Below are positions 57,410 through 64,000 of a DNA stretch of 64,000 nt, in pieces. The position numbers and the translations under genes are program-made. Below the pieces are notes generated by a model. It searched no databases. It was given only the letters and a program-made list of their open reading frames with translations, and was not told the DNA's origin. The stretch is from assembly GCF_005771565.1 (NCBI RefSeq), contig NZ_VAWA01000004.1, positions 1-64,000 on the forward strand, written 5' to 3'. The stretch's first letter is position 1. Every line of letters begins with the position of its first letter. Source of the DNA: Nesterenkonia sphaerica. GTDB taxonomy: Bacteria; Actinomycetota; Actinomycetes; Actinomycetales; Micrococcaceae.

Positions 57410-57731
57410 GTCAGTTTTCAGCAGGTAAGCTGTGGACACAACTGAAGATCCCACACCCCCTGATCAGCTAAGGTTCAAGCTCAACTTGAACCTTGCTGCC
57501 GGTACCGGCGGAGCAGAAGAATGAGACCCGTCACGAAGACTCCCGGCCGGTGAGCGGCACGTTGGGACGGGGTCTCCGGCGCAATGGCCTCCCGAGACAT
57601 CCGCGAACTGTCTCGGTCGGTATCGGACGCACTGGGGACGGGGAAGACAGTGAGGAGCCGTTCTCGGCTTCGCTCACCGACGGGGGTCTTCGTGCATCTG
57701 TGACATCTCAACAGCTAAGGGACAAACACAC
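57410..57731 (+). promoter_or_regulatory. Noncoding ftsQ-ftsZ spacer with a perfect inverted repeat
   Basis: No credible gene fits these 322 bases: short frames on both strands show no family likeness. The region holds AAGGTTCAAG (57470-57479) and CTTGAACCTT (57485-57494), a perfect 10-bp inverted repeat with a 5-base spacer. The right arm contains TTGAAC, a possible -35, but no good -10 lies 17 bases on. AAGGG at 57716-57720 is the best ribosome-binding site for ftsZ. Dedicated ftsZ promoters are expected in such a gap, as in other actinobacteria. Confidence 0.6.
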
Positions 57732-58922
57732 GTGGCTACACCGAGCAATTACCTCGCCGTGATCAAGGTCGTCGGCATAGGCGGCGGCGGCGTCAACGCC
57801 GTCAACCGCATGATCGAAGTCGGTTTGCGCGGCGTGGAGTTCATCGCCATCAACACGGACGCCCAAGCGCTGCTGATGTCAGACGCCGACGTGAAGCTCG
57901 ACGTCGGGCGCGAGCTCACCCGTGGTCTGGGAGCTGGTGCCAACCCCGAGGTGGGACGGCAGGCCGCAGAGGACCACAGCGAGGAGATCGAGGAGGTTCT
58001 CCGCGGGGCCGACATGGTCTTCGTCACCGCCGGTGAAGGCGGCGGCACCGGCACCGGCGGCGCTCCCGTGGTGGCCAGAATCGCCCGCAGCCTGGGCGCG
58101 CTCACCATCGGTGTGGTGACCCGACCGTTCACCTTCGAAGGGCGCCGACGCGCCAGCAGCGCCGAGGCCGGCATCGAGGGCCTGCGCGACGAAGTGGACA
58201 CGCTCATTGTCATTCCCAACGACCGGCTGCTCTCCATCTCAGACAAGAACGTCTCGGTGCTCGACGCGTTCCGTTCGGCAGACCAAGTCCTGCTCTCCGG
58301 TGTGCAGGGCATCACCGACCTGATCACCACCCCCGGTCTGATCAACCTCGACTTCGCCGACGTGAAGTCAGTCATGCAGGGGGCCGGTTCAGCGTTGATG
58401 GGCATCGGCTCCGCCAACGGGGAGGACCGGGCCGTCAAAGCTGCCGAGCTGGCCATCGCCTCACCGCTGCTGGAAGCCAGCATCGACGGCGCCCACGGCG
58501 TGCTGCTCTCAATTCAGGGAGGGTCCGACCTGGGTCTGTTTGAGATCAACGAAGCCGCCCGGCTGGTTCAGGAAGTCGCCCACCCGGAAGCCAACATCAT
58601 CTTCGGCGCGGTCATCGACGATGCGCTCGGCGATGAAGCACGGGTGACCGTCATCGCCGCAGGATTCGATCAGGCTGACGTCACCTCCAAGCCCGCGGTC
58701 CAAGCAGCACCACCCCAGCAGCACCGGCCCGTCGCGCCCGTGGCGGGGGCTACCGCGGGCGCATTCGCGGCCTCAGCCAGTTCCCAGGACACCGCTCCGC
58801 AGGTCCGCACGGCCCCGGAGCCGGCTGCAGAGCAGCCCGAGGAGAAACTGCCTGAGATTGTTGAATCCGATTACACGGGCAAGAACGACGACGACCTGGA
58901 CGTTCCGGACTTCCTCAAGTAG
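57732..58922 (+). CDS. ftsZ: Cell division GTPase FtsZ
   Basis: Tubulin-like GTPase that polymerises into the Z-ring. 396 residues with [16 protein letters not shown], the tubulin signature GGGTGTG at 103-109, the T7 synergy loop with [11 protein letters not shown], a variable linker (about 318-380) and the C-terminal conserved peptide [10 protein letters not shown] that binds SepF and FtsA-like partners. There is no ftsA here, typical of actinobacteria, where SepF supplies membrane attachment. GTG start, with pgeF 33 bases downstream. Confidence 0.98.
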   Translation: MATPSNYLAVIKVVGIGGGGVNAVNRMIEVGLRGVEFIAINTDAQALLMSDADVKLDVGRELTRGLGAGANPEVGRQAAEDHSEEIEEVLRGADMVFVTAGEGGGTGTGGAPVVARIARSLGALTIGVVTRPFTFEGRRRASSAEAGIEGLRDEVDTLIVIPNDRLLSISDKNVSVLDAFRSADQVLLSGVQGITDLITTPGLINLDFADVKSVMQGAGSALMGIGSANGEDRAVKAAELAIASPLLEASIDGAHGVLLSIQGGSDLGLFEINEAARLVQEVAHPEANIIFGAVIDDALGDEARVTVIAAGFDQADVTSKPAVQAAPPQQHRPVAPVAGATAGAFAASASSQDTAPQVRTAPEPAAEQPEEKLPEIVESDYTGKNDDDLDVPDFLK

Positions 58923-58955
58923 CTCGCGGCTCAGCACAGAATTCGAGCACACACG

Positions 58956-59666
58956 GTGGCGGCGCTGTGGTGGCAGTCCGAGGCGGGACGCTTCGGGCTG
59001 GGATTCACTTCACGTGCGGCGGGCAACCTCGCCCACCACGCAGGCAGCGGCGACGCCGCGGCCCACCGCCTTCAGCTGGAGTCCGAACTGGGCGTGCGCC
59101 CCAGGGCATTCCGCTACCTGAACCAGGTGCATTCGGCCCAGGTGGCCGACGCCTCCGCCGCGACAGGGACCGTGACCGCCGACGCGTGGATCTCGCCCTC
59201 CGGTTCGGAGCCTTTGGCGATCCTGGTCGCTGACTGTCTGCCCGTGCTGTTCTGCGGTGAGCGCGTCGACGGCAGCCAGCTCAGCGCCGCTGCGCACGCT
59301 GGACGCAGCGGTCTGCTCAGCGGAGTGTTGGAGCACACGGTGGCGGCCCTGAGGCAGCACGGTGCCTCCGGTATCACTGCGTGGATCGGCCCAGGAGCCT
59401 GCGCCGACTGCTATGAGGTGCCTCAGGAGATGTTCGACCAGCTCACTGCCGCACGCCCTGCGCTTGCCTCGCAGACCCGCTGGGGGACCCCGGGGCTGAA
59501 CCTGCGCGCCGAAGCCCGCAGTGTCCTAGAGACTTCAGCCGTGACCGTGTTCGAGGCTGATGGATGCACTATCGAGGACCCCGACCTGTTCTCCCACCGG
59601 GCCAGCAGCGCCGGACGCGGCCCCGAGGGGCGCTTCGCCGGTCTCATCTGGCCGCTGGCGCCCTGA
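58956..59666 (+). CDS. pgeF: Peptidoglycan editing factor PgeF (YfiH, multicopper-oxidase-like fold)
   Basis: 236 residues of the DUF152/YfiH family, in E. coli a cytoplasmic amidase that removes wrongly built UDP-MurNAc-L-Ser precursors. Zinc-site regions are NQVHSAQV (His), VADCLPVLF (Cys), AAAHAGRSGL (His) and GPGACADCYEV. The standard AVHAGWRG motif is altered (AAAHAGRSG) but keeps its His. It has a GTG start. It stands between ftsZ and yggS, as in most actinobacteria. The older name laccase-domain protein is misleading. Confidence 0.9.
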   Translation: MAALWWQSEAGRFGLGFTSRAAGNLAHHAGSGDAAAHRLQLESELGVRPRAFRYLNQVHSAQVADASAATGTVTADAWISPSGSEPLAILVADCLPVLFCGERVDGSQLSAAAHAGRSGLLSGVLEHTVAALRQHGASGITAWIGPGACADCYEVPQEMFDQLTAARPALASQTRWGTPGLNLRAEARSVLETSAVTVFEADGCTIEDPDLFSHRASSAGRGPEGRFAGLIWPLAP

Positions 59667-59707
59667 AGGGTTAGGCGCGCCCGGGACGGGAAGTTAGGCT
59701 GGAATAC

Positions 59708-60532
59708 GTGGATTTTGCGACTGCCTTCCGTTCCGCGGCCGAGAACGCCGACGATCCCCGCAGCCGCCAGTTGGCATCGAACCTGGCCGCGGTCCACGAG
59801 AGGATCGATCGGGCGCGCCACCGCGCAGGCAGGACCGACCGCCCCGAACTGATCGTGGTCACCAAGCGTTTCCCCGCCGAAGATGTCCGGCGGCTGCTCG
59901 AACTTGGTGTCCGGGACATTGGAGAGAACAAAGATCAGGAGGCCGCCGCCAAAGCCGCAGAGGTGGCCACCTGGCTCAGCGAAGAGAATGCCTCCACACC
60001 GGCCGCCTCTGAGGAGCCGCTCGCTGCGAGCTCCTCGGAGCTGCCGCGCTGGCACTTTATCGGCCAGCTGCAGACCAATAAGGCGAAGTCCGTGGTGCGC
60101 TACGCCCACTCGGTACAGTCTGCGGACCGACCCAAACTGATCCGGTCCCTGGCCGCGGCCGCAAACACCGCAGCGGAGGAGGGGGTCCGCAGACATCCGT
60201 TGGAAGTCCTGATCCAGGTGGATTTGCGCAGCCCTCTGCCCGAAGATCACCGCGGAGGAGCGGCGCCCACCGAGGTGCTCGCCCTAGCCGAACAGATCGC
60301 CTCCAGTGACCAGCTCCAACTCGGCGGGCTGATGGCCATTGCTCCGTTGGGGGAGGCCCCCGCCCCAGCGTTCGCCAGGCTGGGCGAACTCTCGCAGTTG
60401 CTGACCTCCGAGCACCCGGAGGCCACGGCCATCTCAGCAGGAATGAGCCAGGACCTCGAATCGGCTGTCAGCTGTGGTGCGACACGCCTGCGCATCGGGC
60501 GCGATGTCCTCGGTGAGCGGCCCAGCCACTAG
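59708..60532 (+). CDS. yggS: Pyridoxal phosphate homeostasis protein (YggS/PLPBP)
   Basis: 274-residue PLP-binding barrel without known catalysis; it buffers vitamin B6 and affects amino-acid balance. The PLP lysine lies in LIVVTKRFP (near residue 52), with [21 protein letters not shown] and [22 protein letters not shown] (landmarks) following. An Ala/Ser/Glu-rich insertion of about 18 residues precedes WHFIGQ, so the protein is longer than the usual 230. The GTG start is preceded by TAGGCT with seven-base spacing, the leaderless pattern, suggesting its own promoter within the cluster. Confidence 0.93.
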   Translation: MDFATAFRSAAENADDPRSRQLASNLAAVHERIDRARHRAGRTDRPELIVVTKRFPAEDVRRLLELGVRDIGENKDQEAAAKAAEVATWLSEENASTPAASEEPLAASSSELPRWHFIGQLQTNKAKSVVRYAHSVQSADRPKLIRSLAAAANTAAEEGVRRHPLEVLIQVDLRSPLPEDHRGGAAPTEVLALAEQIASSDQLQLGGLMAIAPLGEAPAPAFARLGELSQLLTSEHPEATAISAGMSQDLESAVSCGATRLRIGRDVLGERPSH

Positions 60533-60581
60533 TAATGTCGGGATCGCAACGCAACTGTTACCTTCCCCAGGAGCTGCAACC

Positions 60582-61208
60582 ATGGCCGGTGCATTCAAGA
60601 AGACAATGATCTACCTCGGTTTAGCCGATGGTGACGACTACAACGACGACAGCTTCGGCAGCGACGAGCGTCCCTCGTCCCGCCACGCCTCCTCAGCCGG
60701 CGCCACCGCGACGAATACGCGGACCGCACCTGCTGAGGCGCAGCCGACGGGGGCGGTGGTGTCGCTGGCAGACCGCGCCCCGACCGCAGCCACCGAAGGC
60801 AGCGACAATACCGACCCGGCAGGCTCCTACAACAGCACCAACCTTGCGCTGGCCCCGGACTACCGGGCGCCAGTCACCCCCATCAAGCGTGCACCCTCCT
60901 CCCGGGACGAAAGCTCAGAAATGCGAAAGATCACCACGGTCCACCCCCGCTCCTACAACGATGCCAAGATCATCGGCGAGGCCTTTCGTGAGGATATCCC
61001 GGTGATTATGAACGTCACCGAAATGGGTGAAGGAGAGGCCAAGCGTTTGGTGGACTTCGCCGCAGGCCTGGTCTTCGGGCTGGGCGGCTCGATTGAGCGG
61101 GTCACCAATAAAGTCTTCCTGCTGACTCCGCGGAACGTGGAAGTTGTGGCTGAGGAGAAAGCCGCGGCTGAGCCCGAGGCGAACGCCAAGTTCTTCAACC
61201 AGTCCTGA
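60582..61208 (+). CDS. sepF: FtsZ membrane anchor SepF
   Basis: 208 residues from ATG 60582 (start [14 protein letters not shown], an amphipathic membrane-binding helix; AGGAG eight bases upstream). A long Ser/Thr/Ala/Pro linker (about 25-110) separates it from the conserved C-terminal SepF domain with [19 protein letters not shown] and [21 protein letters not shown], which dimerises and binds the FtsZ C-terminal peptide. In actinobacteria lacking FtsA it is an essential Z-ring tether. An upstream GTG at 60474 lies inside yggS and is rejected. Confidence 0.95.
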   Translation: MAGAFKKTMIYLGLADGDDYNDDSFGSDERPSSRHASSAGATATNTRTAPAEAQPTGAVVSLADRAPTAATEGSDNTDPAGSYNSTNLALAPDYRAPVTPIKRAPSSRDESSEMRKITTVHPRSYNDAKIIGEAFREDIPVIMNVTEMGEGEAKRLVDFAAGLVFGLGGSIERVTNKVFLLTPRNVEVVAEEKAAAEPEANAKFFNQS

Positions 61209-61261
61209 GACGGCTGCCTGAAGATGGCTCAATCACGTCCGCTGAGGTAGCCTGAGCACCC

Positions 61262-61549
61262 GTGGACCTCATCACTGCACCGTTGTATCTGCTGCTGACC
61301 GTTTATCAGTTTGCCCTGATCATTCGGATCATCTTTAACATCACGGAGTCTTACGCTCGGCTCTGGCGTCCGCAGGGACTGGTGCTGATGCTCGCGGTGG
61401 GCGTCTACGCGGTGACCGACCCGCCCTTGCGGTGGCTCAACCGCAAGATTCCGCCGCTGAACCTCGGCGGCGTCTCCCTGGACATGGCGTTCATCGTCGT
61501 CTTCTTGGCAGTGGTGATCGCCAAATCGCTCATCGCCGGGTCAGCCTGA
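61262..61549 (+). CDS. YggT family membrane protein
   Basis: 95 residues with two hydrophobic segments (PLYLLLTVYQFALIIRIIF and MAFIVVFLAVVIAKSLIAG) plus a weaker middle one, typical of YggT (DUF167-linked) proteins between sepF and divIVA in Gram-positives. Its molecular role is unclear; it is thought to support division or osmotic stress survival. The GTG start follows TAGCCT by eight bases without a Shine-Dalgarno. Confidence 0.9.
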   Translation: MDLITAPLYLLLTVYQFALIIRIIFNITESYARLWRPQGLVLMLAVGVYAVTDPPLRWLNRKIPPLNLGGVSLDMAFIVVFLAVVIAKSLIAGSA

Positions 61550-61683
61550 ATCAGGTTGGTGGGCAATCCCAGTGAACCGTGACTTGAAGGTTCGGGTCGA
61601 AGCGGTCAAAGTTGGCTGGGTATTGTGTGGGATGAGACGCTTTTATGCCACAACCGGCCACTGACGATGAGGTGACGCTTTCC

Positions 61684-62583
61684 ATGGCTCTGACGCCAGA
61701 TGACCTGCTGAACAAAGAGTTTCCGGAGACCAAGTTCCGCCCCGGTTATGACAAGGACGAGGTGGACGATTTCCTCGATGAGGTAGTCGTCGAGTGGCGC
61801 CGGCTCATCCAGGAGAATGAGGAGCTGCGGGCCGAGAACACCAAGCTCCAGGAGCAGCTCGACGGCAGCGACTACGTCGAGCCCGATGAGCTCAACGATG
61901 CGGGCCTGTCCGGATATGCAGGAACCTCCGCAGAGCTGACCGAAGCGTTCGAGCCGGTTGAGGATGACGCGGCGGTTGAGACCGTCGCGGCCGAGGATGA
62001 GCCCAAGGGCGACCCCGATGTCACCGCGTATCCGGAATACGCACTGGGAACCAGGCCGGCGCAGGAGCGCGCGGCGGAGGAGCCCGCCCCCTCCGCGGCA
62101 GGACCGGCCGCAGAAGCCGCCGGTGTGCTCGCGATGGCTCAGAAGCTGCACGATCAGTACGTGGCCGAAGGTGAGCAGAGCCGAGCTGCGTCAATCGCTG
62201 AGGGCAAGTCCAAGCGCGCCGAACTCATCCGCGAGGGTGAGACCACCCGGGAGGAACTGATCAATGAGGGCACCACTAAGCGTGCGGAACTGATCAAGGA
62301 AGGTGAGCAGACCCGGGCGGAGTACATTGCCGAGGGCGAGGCCAAACGGACCGAGCTGATCACCGATGCGGAGACCCGCGCTGAATCCATGATCGAGGAA
62401 GCTGAGCTGACCTCCACCAGGACCCTGAACGCCCTGGAGCGGAAGAAGGGCGATTTGGAGGCCCGCGTCAGCGAACTGACCGGCTTCGAACGTGACTACC
62501 GGGCACGGCTGAAGGACTATATCGAGAAGCAGCTCGCGGAGCTGAACACCCAGGGCACCATCGAAAAAGAGACCACCGGGTAG
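61684..62583 (+). CDS. divIVA: Polar growth and division protein DivIVA (Wag31) with hendecad repeats
   Basis: 299-residue coiled-coil protein marking curved membranes and poles. It starts MALTPDDLLNKEF, the canonical lipid-binding domain with GYDKDEVDDFLDEVVVEWRRL. A variable acidic linker (about 62-145) follows. Residues 162-238 are seven consecutive 11-residue units of the form EGxxxRxELIx (first unit EGEQSRAASIA), then a heptad coiled coil and the C-terminus. ATG 61684 follows GAGGTGA. TATTGT at 61621-61626 may be its -10. A strong hairpin ends the transcript. Confidence 0.95.
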   Translation: MALTPDDLLNKEFPETKFRPGYDKDEVDDFLDEVVVEWRRLIQENEELRAENTKLQEQLDGSDYVEPDELNDAGLSGYAGTSAELTEAFEPVEDDAAVETVAAEDEPKGDPDVTAYPEYALGTRPAQERAAEEPAPSAAGPAAEAAGVLAMAQKLHDQYVAEGEQSRAASIAEGKSKRAELIREGETTREELINEGTTKRAELIKEGEQTRAEYIAEGEAKRTELITDAETRAESMIEEAELTSTRTLNALERKKGDLEARVSELTGFERDYRARLKDYIEKQLAELNTQGTIEKETTG

Positions 62584-62600
62584 GCTGCTCGCTCACCTCT

Positions 62601-62638
62601 GCAGAAGGGATCCCACCGCGTGGTGGGATCCCTTCTGC
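62601..62638 (+). terminator. Terminator after divIVA
   Basis: A perfect 17-bp inverted repeat, GCAGAAGGGATCCCACC and GGTGGGATCCCTTCTGC, with a 4-base loop, followed by GTTT. It marks the end of the division and cell-wall cluster. The T tract is short, so it may work as an actinobacterial I-shaped terminator. Confidence 0.85.
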
Positions 62639-62688
62639 GTTTGCTGCACCTGCTCCGGGCGTTTGAGCGGGACTAGTAGACTCTTCGG

Positions 62689-63309
62689 GTGCCCGATACT
62701 CCTTCACCGCCGGACCACCCGTCCGCCTCCGCAGCTGAAGCCCCACCCCGGCGACCCCGGCGGCGCGTCGCGGTCACCGTGGCGTGTTTGCTCGCCCTGA
62801 GCGCGTGGATGCTGGATCAAGCCACCAAGCTGTGGGTGGAGCGCAGTATGGAGCTTGGCCAACAGATTGATGCGCTGCCACCGGTGCTCTATTGGCGGTA
62901 CCACCTGAATCCGGGCGCGGCGTTCTCCATGGGAACTGACCACACCTGGATCTTCACCATCATTCAGACGGTGGTGCTCTGCGTCGGCCTGTTCTACCTG
63001 ACTCGGCTGGGCGGCTCATGGCTGTGGACGCTGGGCGTGGGCGGCCTCATCGGCGGGGTGGCGGGCAACCTGACTGATCGGCTCTTCCGCCCACCGTCGC
63101 TGGTCGACGGTCGCTTCCACCAGTTCGGTCAAGGCCATGTGGTGGATATGATCGCGGTGCCGCACTTCGCGGTGTTCAACGTTGCCGACAGCTTCATTGT
63201 GTGCTCCATCATCGGCCTCTGCGCCATGATGCTCTTCGGCCTGAACATGGACGGCACCAGGGACAGCAAGGCGAAGCCGGACTCCGACGAAGCAGAGGCG
63301 CCCCGATGA
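62689..63309 (+). CDS. lspA: Lipoprotein signal peptidase II
   Basis: Aspartic membrane protease that removes signal peptides from prolipoproteins, which here would include MntA and ZnuA. 206 residues with four TM helices; the catalytic Asp pair lies in GNLTDRLFR and FNVADSFI, and the NPGAAFS motif is present. The N-terminal 25 and C-terminal 20 residues are polar extensions. The GTG is six bases after TAGACT (62677-62682) and has no Shine-Dalgarno, so it is probably leaderless. It overlaps the next gene by four bases (ATGA). Confidence 0.96.
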   Translation: MPDTPSPPDHPSASAAEAPPRRPRRRVAVTVACLLALSAWMLDQATKLWVERSMELGQQIDALPPVLYWRYHLNPGAAFSMGTDHTWIFTIIQTVVLCVGLFYLTRLGGSWLWTLGVGGLIGGVAGNLTDRLFRPPSLVDGRFHQFGQGHVVDMIAVPHFAVFNVADSFIVCSIIGLCAMMLFGLNMDGTRDSKAKPDSDEAEAPR

Positions 63310-64000
63310 CCGAACACACCGTTCCCGCGGAGCTGGCAGGAAAACGAGCCGACGCCGTCGTCGCCGGAATCAGCGGCATTTCCCGGTCCGAAGCCGCCGG
63401 TTGGCTCAGTGAGGGGCGCGTCACCTGGGCCCAATACCGCACTCAGGGCCGGGAGGCCGGTGCCCCAGTGAAGAAGTCAGAGCGGCTTCCCGAAGGCGCT
63501 CAGATCGCCATCGATGAACCCGATCCCGTTGACCTGAGCCATATTGAGGTGGAACCAGTGCAGGACTTGACGCTGCTGTACGAGGACGCGGACCTCGTGG
63601 CTGTGCACAAACCAGTCGGTGTCGCGGCGCATCCCTCGCCGGGGTGGCGCGGCTCCACCGTCATCGGCGGACTGCTGGCCCAGGGTGTCCAGATCACCAC
63701 CTCAGGGGCCCAAGAACGCCGCGGCATCGTACACCGCCTGGACGTCGGCACCTCAGGGGTCATGGTTGTGGCGAAGACCGAGCGCGCCTACAGCGTGCTG
63801 AAGGAGGCCTTCCGGAACAGAACACCCACCAAGATCTACCATGCGCTGGTTCAGGGATTGCCCGACCCGCACGAGGGGACCATCGACGCGCCTATCGGCC
63901 GGCACCCGGGACATGACTGGCGCTTCGCCGTCATGGACGGCGGACGCGAGGCCCGGACGCACTACCGGCTCATTGAGGCCTATGTCAGGGTCAGCCTCAT
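63306..64000 (+). CDS. rluD: RluA/RluD-family 23S rRNA pseudouridine synthase (partial)
   Basis: The first 231 residues are present; the gene continues past the window end. An S4-type RNA-binding domain (GKRADAVVAGISGISRSEAAGW onward, landmarks) is followed by the catalytic domain with VHKPVGVAAHPSPG and the active-site motif HRLDVGTSGVMVVAKT, whose Asp is the nucleophile. It is coupled to lspA by ATGA overlap, a very common pairing in bacteria. The precise uridine targets (RluD 1911/1915/1917 versus another RluA-type site) cannot be told from this part. Confidence 0.93.
   Translation, partial: MTEHTVPAELAGKRADAVVAGISGISRSEAAGWLSEGRVTWAQYRTQGREAGAPVKKSERLPEGAQIAIDEPDPVDLSHIEVEPVQDLTLLYEDADLVAVHKPVGVAAHPSPGWRGSTVIGGLLAQGVQITTSGAQERRGIVHRLDVGTSGVMVVAKTERAYSVLKEAFRNRTPTKIYHALVQGLPDPHEGTIDAPIGRHPGHDWRFAVMDGGREARTHYRLIEAYVRVSL

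Noticed and set aside
57481-57762. Short genes in the ftsQ-ftsZ gap on either strand
   Set aside because: Frames of 76 and 89 codons have no family likeness, no ribosome-binding site, and one runs into ftsZ in another frame.

Overview
The window is a gene-dense, high-GC chromosomal segment from an actinobacterium, most likely a member of the Micrococcaceae (Nesterenkonia/Arthrobacter-like; the genus cannot be fixed from sequence alone). Supporting observations: the gene orders prfB-ftsE-ftsX-smpB, sigR-rsrA-bL37, guaB1 followed by two CNNM genes, aroG-pknL-idsA and the complete mraZ-to-divIVA block; a Kgd-type fused 2-oxoglutarate dehydrogenase; a MurE substrate loop consistent with lysine-type peptidoglycan; and a tmRNA tag ending in DFALAA. 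I see no prophage, insertion sequence, CRISPR array or horizontally acquired island. Nearly all the interest lies in regulation and in lineage-specific protein extensions.

Layout. 1-4070: translation termination and division (prfB, ftsE with a long acidic tail, ftsX, smpB). 4107-7027: a small membrane protein, an Ada/AlkA fusion, Ogt and tmRNA (ssrA), with its terminator. 7121-11299 (minus): a manganese uptake operon mntA-mntB-mntC-mntR followed by two fluC fluoride channel genes, controlled by two apparent MntR operators over the mntA start. 11325-15264 (minus): doxX-aroA-rsgA-hisN. 15336-16463: sigR with its own GGAAT-N18-GTT promoter, rsrA and the tiny ribosomal gene for bL37. 16509-20992 (minus): a degenerate SGNH protein and kgd. 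21119-25209: guaB1 and two CNNM transporters. 25227-28948: a zinc uptake operon with a candidate Zur operator, convergent with zur plus an esterase. 29011-34348: HIT protein, hrpA, tRNA-Leu(CAG), plsC. 34420-42614: small membrane protein, acyl-CoA ligase, class II DAHP synthase, pknL, idsA, dinB, DUF3040. 42623-62638: the division and cell-wall cluster mraZ-rsmH-ftsL-ftsI-murE-murF-mraY-murD-ftsW-murG-murC-ftsQ-ftsZ-pgeF-yggS-sepF-yggT-divIVA, ending at a strong hairpin. 62689-64000: lspA and an RluA-type pseudouridine synthase cut by the window edge. No murB or ddl is present in the cluster.

How it fits together. The last third builds and positions the septum: the Mur enzymes, MraY and MurG make lipid II; FtsW and FtsI polymerise and cross-link it; FtsQ/L, FtsE/X, FtsZ and SepF organise the divisome; DivIVA marks poles; MraZ represses the cluster from 10-bp repeats in its promoter. 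PknL lies near a prenyl-synthase gene and may link signalling to envelope growth. The metal loci form two self-contained homeostatic circuits (Mn/MntR and Zn/Zur). SmpB and tmRNA form the ribosome-rescue pair, and SigR/RsrA the thiol-stress switch.

A recurring theme is leaderless expression. At least ten genes have a TANNNT -10 hexamer placed 6-7 bases before the start codon and no Shine-Dalgarno sequence, and this helps choose several starts. Distal genes in operons instead use ATGA/GTGA overlaps.
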